Assembly: GCA_903833275.1 (NCBI GenBank)
Contig: CAILEP010000031.1
Span: 62,001 to 126,000, forward strand
Reading direction: 5' to 3'
DNA length: 64,000 bases
Origin: an uncultured Bdellovibrionales bacterium
GTDB lineage: Bacteria > Bdellovibrionota > Bdellovibrionia > Bdellovibrionales > UBA1609
The notes beneath the pieces were generated by a model. The model was given only the letters and a program-made list of their open reading frames with translations, had not been told where the DNA came from and searched no databases. The translations under genes and the position numbers were made by a program. Position 1 is the first letter of the stretch, and every line of letters begins with the position of its first letter. Shown here in pieces: positions 46,122-55,086 of the stretch.

Positions 46122-46337
46122 GTTGGGCCGAATCGGTGATCTCAATCTGAGACGCCGTCAGTTCAAGTCAAAAAAGCCTGTCAGAATAATCGACAAAAAA
46201 AATGACTTTCGAGGCCGCCAATTGCTCGCCTAAAATGTCACCGAAATTGCTAAGACTTTTATCAAGTTAAAAACTTTGCTGGCCGATAGGCCTGATGAGA
46301 TAGGGCAACGAGAACAATGGCCCTCTCGGGAGTTACC

Positions 46338-47060
46338 ATGGAAGTCGTATTAAGAGTTCTGGTGGATTATAAGATCGTCGACATATGTATCGGCGCTGTA
46401 GGGCTCTTTGGTCTCTACCTTATGTTCGACCGATTTAAGGCTTTGTTTTTTGACCTGGCTTTACCCACTGAACAGTTTATGAAACAAGTCAGTCAGATGG
46501 TGGAGCATGACAAGATCGAAGAAGCGATTACGTTTTGCGCGGCAAACGAAAGCAAACCACTGGCTTACGTCGCCAAAAGAATTCTTGAAAGAGCTGATCG
46601 CGAAAATGAAGCCATCGATCATGCGCTCGATATTGCCGCAGCAGAGGTTGCGCCAAAACTGACTAAAAATCTTGGCCATCTAGCGATGGTGGCAAACGTG
46701 GTAACTTTGATCGGTCTTCTCGGCACAGTAACGGGTCTCATCGTGGCCTTTAAGGCAGTGAGTTTCGCTGATGTATCGCAGAAACAGACTCTTCTTGCTG
46801 AGGGTATATCAATTGCAATGTCAGCGACAGCAATGGCGTTGATGGTGGCGATACCGACAATGTTTATCTACTCGTTTTTGCACGCTCGACAAACTAAACT
46901 TTTCTCGGATATCGATCTTTATTCAAACAAAATTATCGAGACCCTGAAGGCGCGTCATGTTGCCCCGTTCAAGGCTCATAACGTCTATCCAAATGGAATG
47001 CGCGCCGAAGCGGTTTCTAAGGGCAAATTGCCACCCGCACCGAATGGTAAAGTAGCGTAA
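46338..47060 (+). CDS. aglR: TolQ/ExbB/MotA-type channel protein of the gliding motor (AglR-like)
   Basis: A 240-residue three-TM protein. TM1 is near 8-25; TM2 and TM3 (VANVVTLIGLLGTVTGLIVAF; ISIAMSATAMALMVAIPTMFIY) have the Gly/Ala/Thr-rich face of TolQ/ExbB proton channels. ATG 46338 has a GGGAG ribosome site at 7 bases, better than ATG 46317. It is followed by two ExbD/TolR-like genes, as in the Myxococcus AglRQS proton-driven motor, and then by Glt-like genes. TolQ and ExbB cannot be excluded on sequence alone; the neighbours decide the call. Confidence 0.85.
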   Translation: MEVVLRVLVDYKIVDICIGAVGLFGLYLMFDRFKALFFDLALPTEQFMKQVSQMVEHDKIEEAITFCAANESKPLAYVAKRILERADRENEAIDHALDIAAAEVAPKLTKNLGHLAMVANVVTLIGLLGTVTGLIVAFKAVSFADVSQKQTLLAEGISIAMSATAMALMVAIPTMFIYSFLHARQTKLFSDIDLYSNKIIETLKARHVAPFKAHNVYPNGMRAEAVSKGKLPPAPNGKVA

Positions 47061-47090
47061 CGGTATCTTGCGAACTAGAGGTAAGAAGCA

Positions 47091-47624
47091 ATGAGTTATC
47101 ATCGCCGAGCAGGGGATGCAACTTTCGAACTGAACTTGGCACCATTTCTCGACATTATCGTGTCGATCGTGCCAATGCTATTGCTGAGTATCGCATTTGT
47201 GCAAATTAAAATGATTGAGGCTCCGACCCCGCAAGTGGTGACCCAAGACCAAGTAAAGGCGCCGCCGAAACCCGAAGCCACGCTTACTTTACATGTTTCA
47301 AAAAAGACCGGCTTTCAATTTGAAGTCGACGACAGTGGTAAGAAGCAGAACACCAATGTTAATAATGTAACTGGGCAATTTGATATGGATGGCCTCGTGA
47401 CATCCGCGATTGCAATTAAGACCAAATATCCACAAATCACGAAGCTTCAGTTGGCTCCTGATAGCGACATTGCATTTGATGATCTTGTTAAAATCATGGA
47501 CCGAGTTCGTGAAAAGCCTCAAAGCCAGCGGGCGGCGGCTTCGTTTACCGACAAGGCCGTTGATGCCAAAGCAGAAAACCGACAGTTGTTTCCGGACATC
47601 GTTTTCTCGAGCGTAGGAGGTTAG
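47091..47624 (+). CDS. ExbD/TolR-type motor protein (AglQ/AglS-like)
   Basis: A 177-residue protein with one N-terminal TM carrying the proton-accepting Asp21 (LAPFLDIIVSIVPMLL), equivalent to TolR Asp23, then a periplasmic domain (about 55-150). Two different TolR-like proteins with one TolQ-like protein is the hallmark of the AglRQS motor. The 3' end is one base from the next gene. I cannot tell which of AglQ or AglS it is. Confidence 0.85.
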   Translation: MSYHRRAGDATFELNLAPFLDIIVSIVPMLLLSIAFVQIKMIEAPTPQVVTQDQVKAPPKPEATLTLHVSKKTGFQFEVDDSGKKQNTNVNNVTGQFDMDGLVTSAIAIKTKYPQITKLQLAPDSDIAFDDLVKIMDRVREKPQSQRAAASFTDKAVDAKAENRQLFPDIVFSSVGG

Positions 47625-47625
47625 T

Positions 47626-48141
47626 ATGGCCGCGCGAGGGATGCGAAAATATCTAGACCGTCGAGCTTCTGGTAATTTTAAAATTCAGATCACCTCAATG
47701 GTCGATATGTTTATTATTCTTTTGGTGTTTCTTCTTAAGAGCTATTCGACCAGCCCGGTCAATATCACTCCTAACGACAAACTGCGTTTGCCCCAATCAA
47801 CATCAGCGGTTGACCCAATTGATGTTTTGAAAATCATTGTCTCAAAGACCGCCGTGTTTGTTGAAGATTCGAAAGTCGCCGACATTAAAGGCGGCCATGT
47901 AGACATTTCAAGCGTCGACAATACTGACCCACAATTTATTCGCCCACTTTTCGAAGAGCTTGATAAAAAGGCCCAACACGCAAAAGACTTGGCGAAGGTA
48001 AATGAAACAGTTCAATTCGATGGCAAGGTTCTTATGCAGGTTGATAAAGATCTGCCCTACGCCGCGCTTCAACAGATCCTTTACACCTCTATGTTGGCCG
48101 GCTATTACGATGTTAAATTTGCGGTGATGACTAAAGATTGA
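47626..48141 (+). CDS. Second ExbD/TolR-type motor protein (AglQ/AglS-like)
   Basis: A 171-residue protein with a basic N-terminus, a TM with Asp27 (ITSMVDMFIILLVFLL) and a periplasmic domain. A GGAGG ribosome site overlaps the end of the preceding gene. It is clearly diverged from its neighbour, so they are not a recent duplication. After it comes a 173-base gap before the PilZ gene, where a separate promoter could lie. Confidence 0.85.
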   Translation: MAARGMRKYLDRRASGNFKIQITSMVDMFIILLVFLLKSYSTSPVNITPNDKLRLPQSTSAVDPIDVLKIIVSKTAVFVEDSKVADIKGGHVDISSVDNTDPQFIRPLFEELDKKAQHAKDLAKVNETVQFDGKVLMQVDKDLPYAALQQILYTSMLAGYYDVKFAVMTKD

Positions 48142-48314
48142 TGTAGTCACTAAGTTAACAGTCGCTCTAAAGCCATCACGGGCCTCGAATTCGAAATTTT
48201 TCGTAAATAAAATAGACACCTCGTCTCATAAAGAGAATCTCAAAACTGACTTTAGTCGATAGCGATTTAAACCGATAATATGATTGAGTTATTATATTTT
48301 TCATGGGGAGAGCC

Positions 48315-49166
48315 ATGCAGACGAAATACTACGTTTCGCATTCTTCGCAACAGATGGGTCCGTATTCAGTGGACGAAATAATTTCATTTGTCGGTGAGGG
48401 CACGCTATCGCCGCTTGATTATATTTATGACGAAGAAAAAGCGGATTGGCTGACTTTTGTTGATCACCCACTTTTGGCAGAAAAGGTAAAAGCGTTGAAG
48501 CCGGCGGCCCCTCCAAAGAATAGCGAAAAAGGGGCGGAGGCAAAAATACACAAGGCTCAGCCCAAGAAGGGTAAAGCGGGCGACTTATCGCCTGAACTGG
48601 CGAAGCCAATGGCTCATGAGTGGTTCGTACTCAAGGGCGAAAATAAATTTGGCCCTTTCGCATATATCGACGTAGTGAAAATGCTCCAGCAAGGGGCCGT
48701 TTTTGAATTTGATTTTGTTTGGCACGAAGGTATGGATGGTTGGCATCGCGTGGCTGAAACTGGCGACTTTGCCAGAGATCAACTTAAGCAACTTAAAGAA
48801 TCGGCGATGCCTGAAATCAGTGAAGTGTTTTTCAGGCGGCGGTATCGCCGAGTTAATTATGGCGGCACAATTATTGTTCACGACAATAAAAAGGTCTGGA
48901 AGGGCCAAGCCATGGAAATCAGCGAGGGCGGGGCGGGCGTTGTGATGGACAATGCGATGCTTATACCCGGCCAAGAGTTGTATCTGCATTTTAAGCCGGG
49001 CGATGGCGTGCCACCATTTAATGCCATTTGCGAAGTTGTCAGTAAAGAGTTCGTGAGTGATTTACGCAATCGAACGGCGCCGATTAAATATGGATTGAAG
49101 TTTAAGACATTAAGCTCTGAAACGCAGAAGTTTTTGAAAGATTATACAAGAAAGTCGGCGGCTTAA
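48315..49166 (+). CDS. Double GYF-type plus PilZ-domain protein in the gliding locus
   Basis: About 283 residues from ATG 48315 (GGGGAG ribosome site; ATG 48303 is less likely). GYF_2-type module 1 is near 1-55 (YYVSHSSQQMGPYSVDEIIS), module 2 near 105-155 (HEWFVLKGENKFGPFAYIDVV), and a PilZ domain near 172-280 with RRRYRRV at 174-180 and the second motif EISEGGAG (Ser203, Gly206). These are the usual c-di-GMP contact motifs, with Glu in place of the first Asp/Asn of the second. No TM or signal, so cytoplasmic. It lies between the motor and the Glt-like genes, and may couple c-di-GMP to gliding (inference). Confidence 0.88.
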   Translation: MQTKYYVSHSSQQMGPYSVDEIISFVGEGTLSPLDYIYDEEKADWLTFVDHPLLAEKVKALKPAAPPKNSEKGAEAKIHKAQPKKGKAGDLSPELAKPMAHEWFVLKGENKFGPFAYIDVVKMLQQGAVFEFDFVWHEGMDGWHRVAETGDFARDQLKQLKESAMPEISEVFFRRRYRRVNYGGTIIVHDNKKVWKGQAMEISEGGAGVVMDNAMLIPGQELYLHFKPGDGVPPFNAICEVVSKEFVSDLRNRTAPIKYGLKFKTLSSETQKFLKDYTRKSAA

Positions 49167-49251
49167 AAGCTGCCACTGGCACTAAAATTTAGCTTACGCT
49201 CATAAAACTGTATGTACTCTGAGAGCGCTGTTGGACGTTGATAGGGTATAT

Positions 49252-52200
49252 ATGGCATTTGGGCCTGCAAATTTTATTTTATTTCTCGCGACTGTTCTGG
49301 TCGCTATTGGGGCTGCGCCGCTTGCTGTCGCTGAGACCAAAGAGAAATCTAAACAAGACAACGGGCTCTCAGACCTGAAATACAAAGCCGGCGACGAACG
49401 TGGCAATGACGTTCGAGCTCTTAAGGCTGAAGTTCTAATCGCCCAACAAGAAACCAAAGCTCTTGATCAGATCCAAAAGTTGTTAAAGAAGTATAAGGGC
49501 ACCCCGCTTGAGGCTGACCTCTTGTTGAGACTCGGCGAGCTCTATATGCGCCGATCAAAGACCGACCGCTTTCTCGAAATGCATCGAGAAACGGAAGACG
49601 TCATTAGATTCGCCCCGAACTTAGTTAAGAGCGCGGCCTCTCGAAAACAAATAGAAGCGGCGATCGCTGTTTATGATTCGTTAGAAAAGCGCTTTCCGAA
49701 TTATGAAAAGCTTGATTCGGTGCTTTTTGACAATGCCTTTGCTAACGAACAGGTTAATAACTACGAGAAAGCCGAGAAACTCTTCAATAAATTAGTTACG
49801 ACTTTTAACGAGTCTCCACTTCTGCCCGACGCGCACCTGGCGCTCGGTGAAATTCAGTTTTCGAAGCACGATTTCAAAACTGCATTGACCCACTTTCAGG
49901 CAATTCGAAAGTACCCTGAGTCGCACATCTACCCATATGGTCTCTATAAAGCCGGTTGGACATTCTATAATCTACGCGACGCAAAAGCGGCGATGCACGA
50001 GCTAGAAGATGTGATTCGCTACGGTCGTTATGTGAAAGAGCAGGGCATTGACGAGAGGCTTGATTTAAGAAGAGAAGCGCTACTTGATTTGGCGCTATTT
50101 TACGAAGATATCGGCGAAGCCAATCGGGCCTATGCCTACTTGGCAGAGCAAGCCGGTGACCTTGATGTTTCGCCTGTAGTGATGCGACTCAGCGATCTCT
50201 ATAAGCGGCATGCGCGCGATAAAGACATTCTCTTGGTCTTGAGCGATCTTGCTCGTAAGAAGCCCATGAGTGCTTATTTGCCTCTAACTTATGTGGATTT
50301 GATGAGTGCTTCAGAGAATCTCAAAAAGCATCGCGACGTGGTCAGTTTGCTTGGTAGCTTCTTTGAGACCTGCGAGCCCACGGGCGACTGGTCAAAGGCG
50401 CAAGCCAAGACCCAACCGAAAGAGAGCCCTTTGGCTCAAGCTTCAGAAGGGATGCCCGCCAATGCTACAGCTAGCGATCTTTGCCGGCATACGTTTAATC
50501 GCATTGCTCTCGGCTATGCCAATCGTTGGCTTAAAGAGTGGAATAAATACCCACAGCAAACCGATTTGGCGGATGTGGCCGAGCGCGCTTTTGAAATATA
50601 TCTAAAATCAGATGGCACCTCTGACGAGTCGGGGCGTGCGCGCTTTGTATACGCCGAACTTCTTTTTAAACGTGAAAAATTTCGCCCTTCGAGCGAGCAG
50701 TATGCCATCGCGGGCCAATTGACCCATGATAAAAATCTTGGTCATGATTCGCGCTATTATGCGCTGATAGCCCTAGAAAAGGCCGTCAAAGACAAATGGT
50801 CGGATAAAGACGAGCAGCTCTTTCAAAATCTGGCCAAAGAGTATTTGACCAAAAACGCGGATGGCAAGTATGCACTCGATGTTCAATTTAAGGTCGGGTT
50901 CATCGCCTATGAAAAGGCTCGTTACGACGAGGCGGCCCCCGTATTTCTCGCTCTCGGCGCGAAATACCCACTTCAAGAGAAGGGTCTTAAATCTCAAGAT
51001 CTCTACCTCGACATTCTTAATATCAAAAAAGATTTTGCCGGTCTTCGCGAATACGCCTTAAATTTGCGAAACAAAACGACTGTGGCCGAGCGCAAAGACA
51101 AAATGACGAAGCTTTATGAAGAAGCCTATTTTTCAATAATCCAGGGCATGGAGCAAAAGGCCGACTATAAAGGTGCGGCTGAAGAATATGATAAGTTTGC
51201 AAAGATCAACCCAACCTCAAAGTTGACGCAAAAAGCGCTTTGGAATGCGACTGAGTTAAACTTTAAGACCGGCGATCTCATGGCCGGGGCGCAGGCCGCG
51301 ATTCGATACTTTGAGAAATTTCCGACATCGAAAGAGGGCCTAGATGCTTTGCTTAAAGCAGCACAAACATATGAAGCCATCGGTCAGCTGACTGAGGCCG
51401 CAAACGTGTTGATCAAGCTTTCGCAGGTAGATAAAGAATCTAAAACAAAGTGGCAGCTATTGGCCGCCGATTTCTATTTGCTGAGCCATGATGTCAAGTC
51501 GGCGAGGCCGATCTATGAAAACCTAAAAAAATCGGGCTCGGCCGAAAATTCGTTTCGCTCACTTACCCAACTCGAACTTATCGCAAGAGAAGAAAAGAAC
51601 GTGAAATTGCGCGAGCAGTATCTGAAAGAAATCTCAGAGAGCGGGCGTGAGCCGCAGTCGAGTCTTGCCGCCGTTTATTTTGTTGAAAAGGCGTATGGCG
51701 AAGGTCGCATAGAAGAAGCCTTTAACCTGGCCAAAAAAGTCGTTGGCGAAGAAAAGAAGGGTGCTGATCGAGGTGCTTTAGCAAGGGCCCGCCTTATTCA
51801 GGCGAGAGTTTTAGCAAAAGAATTTCATCAGCAGAGTGTTAAGACCTCAATTGAACGTGTTCAGGCCGTGCTCGTTTTAAAAACCGAAAAACTCAGCCGC
51901 GCTCAGGTGGCTTTTCAGTCGGCAGCCAACTACGGCGACGCCTACGTAGCCGTTTTAGCTTACAGAGAACTTGCTGATTGTTATTTAGCGTATAGTGAGG
52001 CCTTGCATGCGATGCCCTTGCCTCGCGGAGTGCCTGATGCCGAGGCCAACGTTTTTAAGTCTGAAATGGAAAAACTGGCAATCCCGATGGAAGAAAAAGG
52101 CATCGACACAAAGATGCAGGCCCTGGTTTTCGCTCGGCAACTCGGTACACACGAAGATGAGATCGTTAATATCGAAACCGAGCTTAAGAAGTTGAATCAA

Positions 52201-52281
52201 TCAGTTGTTAAAGTTAGCGAAGGGCAAAGAGTTCACCCCGCCATGCTTGTAATGCCTCGCTTCGAAGGCAAGGGGGCGTAA
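49252..52281 (+). CDS. Very large periplasmic TPR protein (GltD/AgmU-like)
   Basis: About 1,009 residues from ATG 49252. An N-terminal signal peptide or anchor (FILFLATVLVAIGAAPLAVA) is followed by many TPR-like helical pairs across almost the whole length (for example ADLLLRLGELYMRRSK; DAHLALGEIQFSKHDFKTALTHF). It resembles the large TPR scaffold of the Myxococcus Glt complex, which spans the periplasm and joins the motor to outer-membrane parts. Size, position and order fit that role, but TPR proteins are hard to assign by eye. It lies one base before the next gene. Confidence 0.78.
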   Translation: MAFGPANFILFLATVLVAIGAAPLAVAETKEKSKQDNGLSDLKYKAGDERGNDVRALKAEVLIAQQETKALDQIQKLLKKYKGTPLEADLLLRLGELYMRRSKTDRFLEMHRETEDVIRFAPNLVKSAASRKQIEAAIAVYDSLEKRFPNYEKLDSVLFDNAFANEQVNNYEKAEKLFNKLVTTFNESPLLPDAHLALGEIQFSKHDFKTALTHFQAIRKYPESHIYPYGLYKAGWTFYNLRDAKAAMHELEDVIRYGRYVKEQGIDERLDLRREALLDLALFYEDIGEANRAYAYLAEQAGDLDVSPVVMRLSDLYKRHARDKDILLVLSDLARKKPMSAYLPLTYVDLMSASENLKKHRDVVSLLGSFFETCEPTGDWSKAQAKTQPKESPLAQASEGMPANATASDLCRHTFNRIALGYANRWLKEWNKYPQQTDLADVAERAFEIYLKSDGTSDESGRARFVYAELLFKREKFRPSSEQYAIAGQLTHDKNLGHDSRYYALIALEKAVKDKWSDKDEQLFQNLAKEYLTKNADGKYALDVQFKVGFIAYEKARYDEAAPVFLALGAKYPLQEKGLKSQDLYLDILNIKKDFAGLREYALNLRNKTTVAERKDKMTKLYEEAYFSIIQGMEQKADYKGAAEEYDKFAKINPTSKLTQKALWNATELNFKTGDLMAGAQAAIRYFEKFPTSKEGLDALLKAAQTYEAIGQLTEAANVLIKLSQVDKESKTKWQLLAADFYLLSHDVKSARPIYENLKKSGSAENSFRSLTQLELIAREEKNVKLREQYLKEISESGREPQSSLAAVYFVEKAYGEGRIEEAFNLAKKVVGEEKKGADRGALARARLIQARVLAKEFHQQSVKTSIERVQAVLVLKTEKLSRAQVAFQSAANYGDAYVAVLAYRELADCYLAYSEALHAMPLPRGVPDAEANVFKSEMEKLAIPMEEKGIDTKMQALVFARQLGTHEDEIVNIETELKKLNQSVVKVSEGQRVHPAMLVMPRFEGKGA

Positions 52282-52282
52282 T

Positions 52283-53281
52283 ATGAAGCTGTATCATTTG
52301 TGCTCTCTGGCTTTGCAAAAGTGGATTGTTGTCGGCGCAATGGGCTTGCTCGTTGGTGCATGCGCATCTGACCCAGCTCGCGAAGCTGGCAACCTTGGTG
52401 CTAACTCACCATCGAGCTTAAGCAATCTGTCGGCGGCGGCTCAGGCGAAGTTTTTTTCGGGTCGTTTGTTTAGTGATCTTAAGAGCGAAGAATGCCCGGT
52501 TGGCCCAGCCGGCTGGCAGAGAGAAAGTCTAGCAAAATTAAGTCGAGCGGCAGCGGCGTGCGCTCAGTATAAGAAGAATGAACGCCTTGAGCAGATTGCC
52601 AATCACCTCGCGCGCACATTTGGCAACGAACCCTGGGGCGCTTTCTACTTAAGTGTAGCCGCCGAACAGAGAAGCGAGCTTCCGCGTGCGTTATGGATGA
52701 GCGAACTTGCGCTTAAAAAAGCGTCGAAGGTCGGCCTGCTCTATTACCAAAGAGGTCGCATACATTGGGCCCTTGGCGAAATTGCTGCCGCCGTTGCTGA
52801 TTACAACGAAACTCTCAAGTTCAGCCCGCGTCTGACTGACGCTCATATAGTTTTGGGCCAATTGGCCACGCGCAATCAAGATTTTAAGTCAGCTCAGGCC
52901 CACTATGCGGCGGCCGTTGATATTGAGCCTGATAACCACAGCGTGATTGTGGCTCTGGCAGAGACCAATTTTAGCCTTGGTCAAACAAGAACAGCCATCG
53001 CGCTATACGAGTCGGCCGTTGGTTTAAGCCCAAGCAATTTAGATTACCATTTTCGCTTAGCCGGGCTGTATGAAGTCCATCAAAAAGATTACAACCAGGC
53101 CCTTACCGTTTATCGACGAATTAAGGCCCTAATGGCAGAAAGCAAGTCATCAGGGGATAGTATGGTAATGGATGTTAACGAGAAAATTAAAAAGCTTGAA
53201 GCGTTAGTTACGCCCGAAACCAAAGCTCCGACAAAAGTCATTAGCGCCGCTCAGCCGGCAAAAGCACAGGTGAAAAAATGA
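52283..53281 (+). CDS. TPR lipoprotein (GltE/AglT-like)
   Basis: A 332-residue predicted outer-membrane lipoprotein with lipobox LVGAC and at least four TPR units (YYQRGRIHWALGEIAAAVADYNETL; AHIVLGQLATRNQDFKSAQAHY). In Myxococcus AglT (GltE) is a TPR protein of the gliding complex. Its position next to the large TPR protein and FHA protein agrees. It overlaps the next small gene by 4 bases (ATGA). Confidence 0.78.
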   Translation: MKLYHLCSLALQKWIVVGAMGLLVGACASDPAREAGNLGANSPSSLSNLSAAAQAKFFSGRLFSDLKSEECPVGPAGWQRESLAKLSRAAAACAQYKKNERLEQIANHLARTFGNEPWGAFYLSVAAEQRSELPRALWMSELALKKASKVGLLYYQRGRIHWALGEIAAAVADYNETLKFSPRLTDAHIVLGQLATRNQDFKSAQAHYAAAVDIEPDNHSVIVALAETNFSLGQTRTAIALYESAVGLSPSNLDYHFRLAGLYEVHQKDYNQALTVYRRIKALMAESKSSGDSMVMDVNEKIKKLEALVTPETKAPTKVISAAQPAKAQVKK

Positions 53282-53520
53282 AAAAATTAATTATCGTCCT
53301 ACTTTGTATTTTTGCGACAGTCGCTTGGGCGGATGATAAAAAGAAATCGTCCAAAAAAACTCAAGAAGTTAATTTCGAAGGCGCGGATGTTGACGGTGTG
53401 GTGCGCTCACCCGACGGTGCCTATTTGTCACAGAAAAAAGGTATGAAGTTTTTGCCGCTTTACAATGTGAAGAAAAATTTTGAGCGCGATATTAAAAGTT
53501 CGGTGGAGTACGTGAGGTAG
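53278..53520 (+). CDS. Small exported gliding-associated protein (CglF-like)
   Basis: An 80-residue protein with signal peptide (cleavage near AWA-DDK), a Lys/Ser-rich stretch and a conserved-looking tail (GVVRSPDGAYLSQKKGMKFL; NFERDIKSSVEYV). Size, export and position, between the TPR lipoprotein and the FHA protein, suggest a counterpart of Myxococcus CglF, a small gliding protein. I recognise this mostly from context, so it is tentative. It is coupled to both neighbours. Confidence 0.6.
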   Translation: MKKLIIVLLCIFATVAWADDKKKSSKKTQEVNFEGADVDGVVRSPDGAYLSQKKGMKFLPLYNVKKNFERDIKSSVEYVR

Positions 53521-53522
53521 TC

Positions 53523-55022
53523 ATGAAGCATTTCGAGCTCGAGCTAGAACATCAGTATAAGTCGAAGTTTCTCGGTCGCCGCCGCGTTGCGGCCCGCAAG
53601 AAGCTTCTTGTGGTGGGCAGCTCGCGCGAGGCCGACATTCGCCTTCTTGGTGATGATGTCAGCGCCGTGCACGCGTACATTCAAAATAATGATGGCGTTT
53701 GGTCTATTTCTGATGCCGGCAGCGAGCGTGGCACGTGGCTCGATAAAAAGCCGATTGTTGCGCATGCAATCAACGAGGCCACTGCCGTTACAATTGGTGG
53801 CCACACACTTCGATTAACCCCTCACGCCATTGAGAAATCACTTTTTACCAAAGAAAAAATGGCGCCAGCTAACGGTTCGTCAAAGGGCGAATTGTTTCAT
53901 CAAGTTATTATTCGAAAGCACGGTCACACCCATTCGACGGAGCTGCTTTCACCCGACGAGACTTTTGAATTTATTGCTGAAGGCCAAGTGCGCAAGTTGG
54001 TTCCGCCGAAAGCCGGTGAGGTCGTTCGGTCCGATATTGGGCACTTCGAAATTGTTCAACGAATGGTTAAAGGCGAAACTTTAAATTCTTACGGCGAGTC
54101 TTTTGGGTCAATGATTCGTAACCCTGAAATGCGTGCCCCCTTATTGGCCGCAATTCTATTTTTTCTAGGTATGGCTCTGGTTATTATTGCCATCCCTAAG
54201 CATCCGAACCAAGAGCTAACAGAATTAAAACCTGACAATAAATACAATCGAATGGTTTTTGATGCAGAATTAATGAAGAAAAAACGCGAGCAGGCGAAAG
54301 AAATTCGCAAAACCCTTATGGCCAAGTCGCCCCAGCCGCAACAGCAAAGTGCTCCGGCGGCCCAAATGCCAAGCCCCCAGAAGTCAGCGGCGCCAGCAAC
54401 AAAGGTTGTTAAAAATTTGAAGATGGAGCAGTTGAGTTCATTGCTCGGCAAAATCACCAAGCGCGCGAACACCAAGGGGCCGATGATGGTCGCTTTTGGC
54501 GGGGCACCTGAGTCTTCAAAAGGTCACGCAAGCACTGTCGCGGCGACGGGTAGCCTACAAGGCGTCGCCACCAACGTTGGTGTTGGCGGCAATACATTCA
54601 AAGTTGGCGCCATTGGCACGTCAGGTGTCGGCGGTGGTAAAGGCGTTGCAGGCACAGCCGGCCTTGCAAATGGGGCTGTCGGCAGTGGCACCGTCGGTAT
54701 TCTCGATGAAGAAACTGAAATCGAGGGCGGTCTCGACAAAGAAGTCATCGCTCGCGTCATCGCCGGCTATCTCGGCGAAATTCGTTTTTGTTATGAGCGT
54801 CAACTGAGTGCCGAGCCCGATATTTACGGCAAGGTTCAGTTGAAATTCTCGATCGATGCCGCTGGCATGGTCGCGAATCAAAGAGTTGGTTTATCATCAT
54901 TAAAAAGCGCCATGGTTGAGGGATGTATTCTGAGGCGCGTGGCAAGATGGAAGTTTCCGCTGCCAAAAGGCGGTACTGAAGTTCTTGTCACTTATCCGTT
55001 TATGTTTAAGGCCACCAACTGA
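53523..55022 (+). CDS. gltG: FHA-TM-TonB-like (AgmX/PglI C-terminal) protein, GltG-like
   Basis: A 499-residue inner-membrane protein. The N-terminal cytoplasmic FHA domain (about 20-105) has VVGSSREADIRL, DVSAVHAYI and DAGSERGTWLDKKP, so phosphothreonine binding is possible. A TM at about 207-224 and a Pro/Gln- and Gly-rich linker (about 260-400) follow. The C-terminal AgmX/PglI-type domain is at about 405-499 (IRFCYERQLSAEPDIYGKV; WKFPLP...VTYPF), related to TonB. It would transmit motor force across the periplasm, as TonB does. FHA raises the possibility of control by a Ser/Thr kinase such as the one at 8859 (inference). Confidence 0.88.
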   Translation: MKHFELELEHQYKSKFLGRRRVAARKKLLVVGSSREADIRLLGDDVSAVHAYIQNNDGVWSISDAGSERGTWLDKKPIVAHAINEATAVTIGGHTLRLTPHAIEKSLFTKEKMAPANGSSKGELFHQVIIRKHGHTHSTELLSPDETFEFIAEGQVRKLVPPKAGEVVRSDIGHFEIVQRMVKGETLNSYGESFGSMIRNPEMRAPLLAAILFFLGMALVIIAIPKHPNQELTELKPDNKYNRMVFDAELMKKKREQAKEIRKTLMAKSPQPQQQSAPAAQMPSPQKSAAPATKVVKNLKMEQLSSLLGKITKRANTKGPMMVAFGGAPESSKGHASTVAATGSLQGVATNVGVGGNTFKVGAIGTSGVGGGKGVAGTAGLANGAVGSGTVGILDEETEIEGGLDKEVIARVIAGYLGEIRFCYERQLSAEPDIYGKVQLKFSIDAAGMVANQRVGLSSLKSAMVEGCILRRVARWKFPLPKGGTEVLVTYPFMFKATN

Positions 55023-55086
55023 TTTATCAATTCAGTCGGTAGTTTTAGCATTGCGGGCGCGCTTTTAAGAATAAAAGGGGGGAACC

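Noticed and set aside
46338-48141. Tol-Pal or ExbBD-TonB nutrient system instead of a gliding motor
   Set aside because: No tolA, tolB, pal or TonB-dependent receptor follows; the downstream genes are Glt-like and there are two TolR-type genes.
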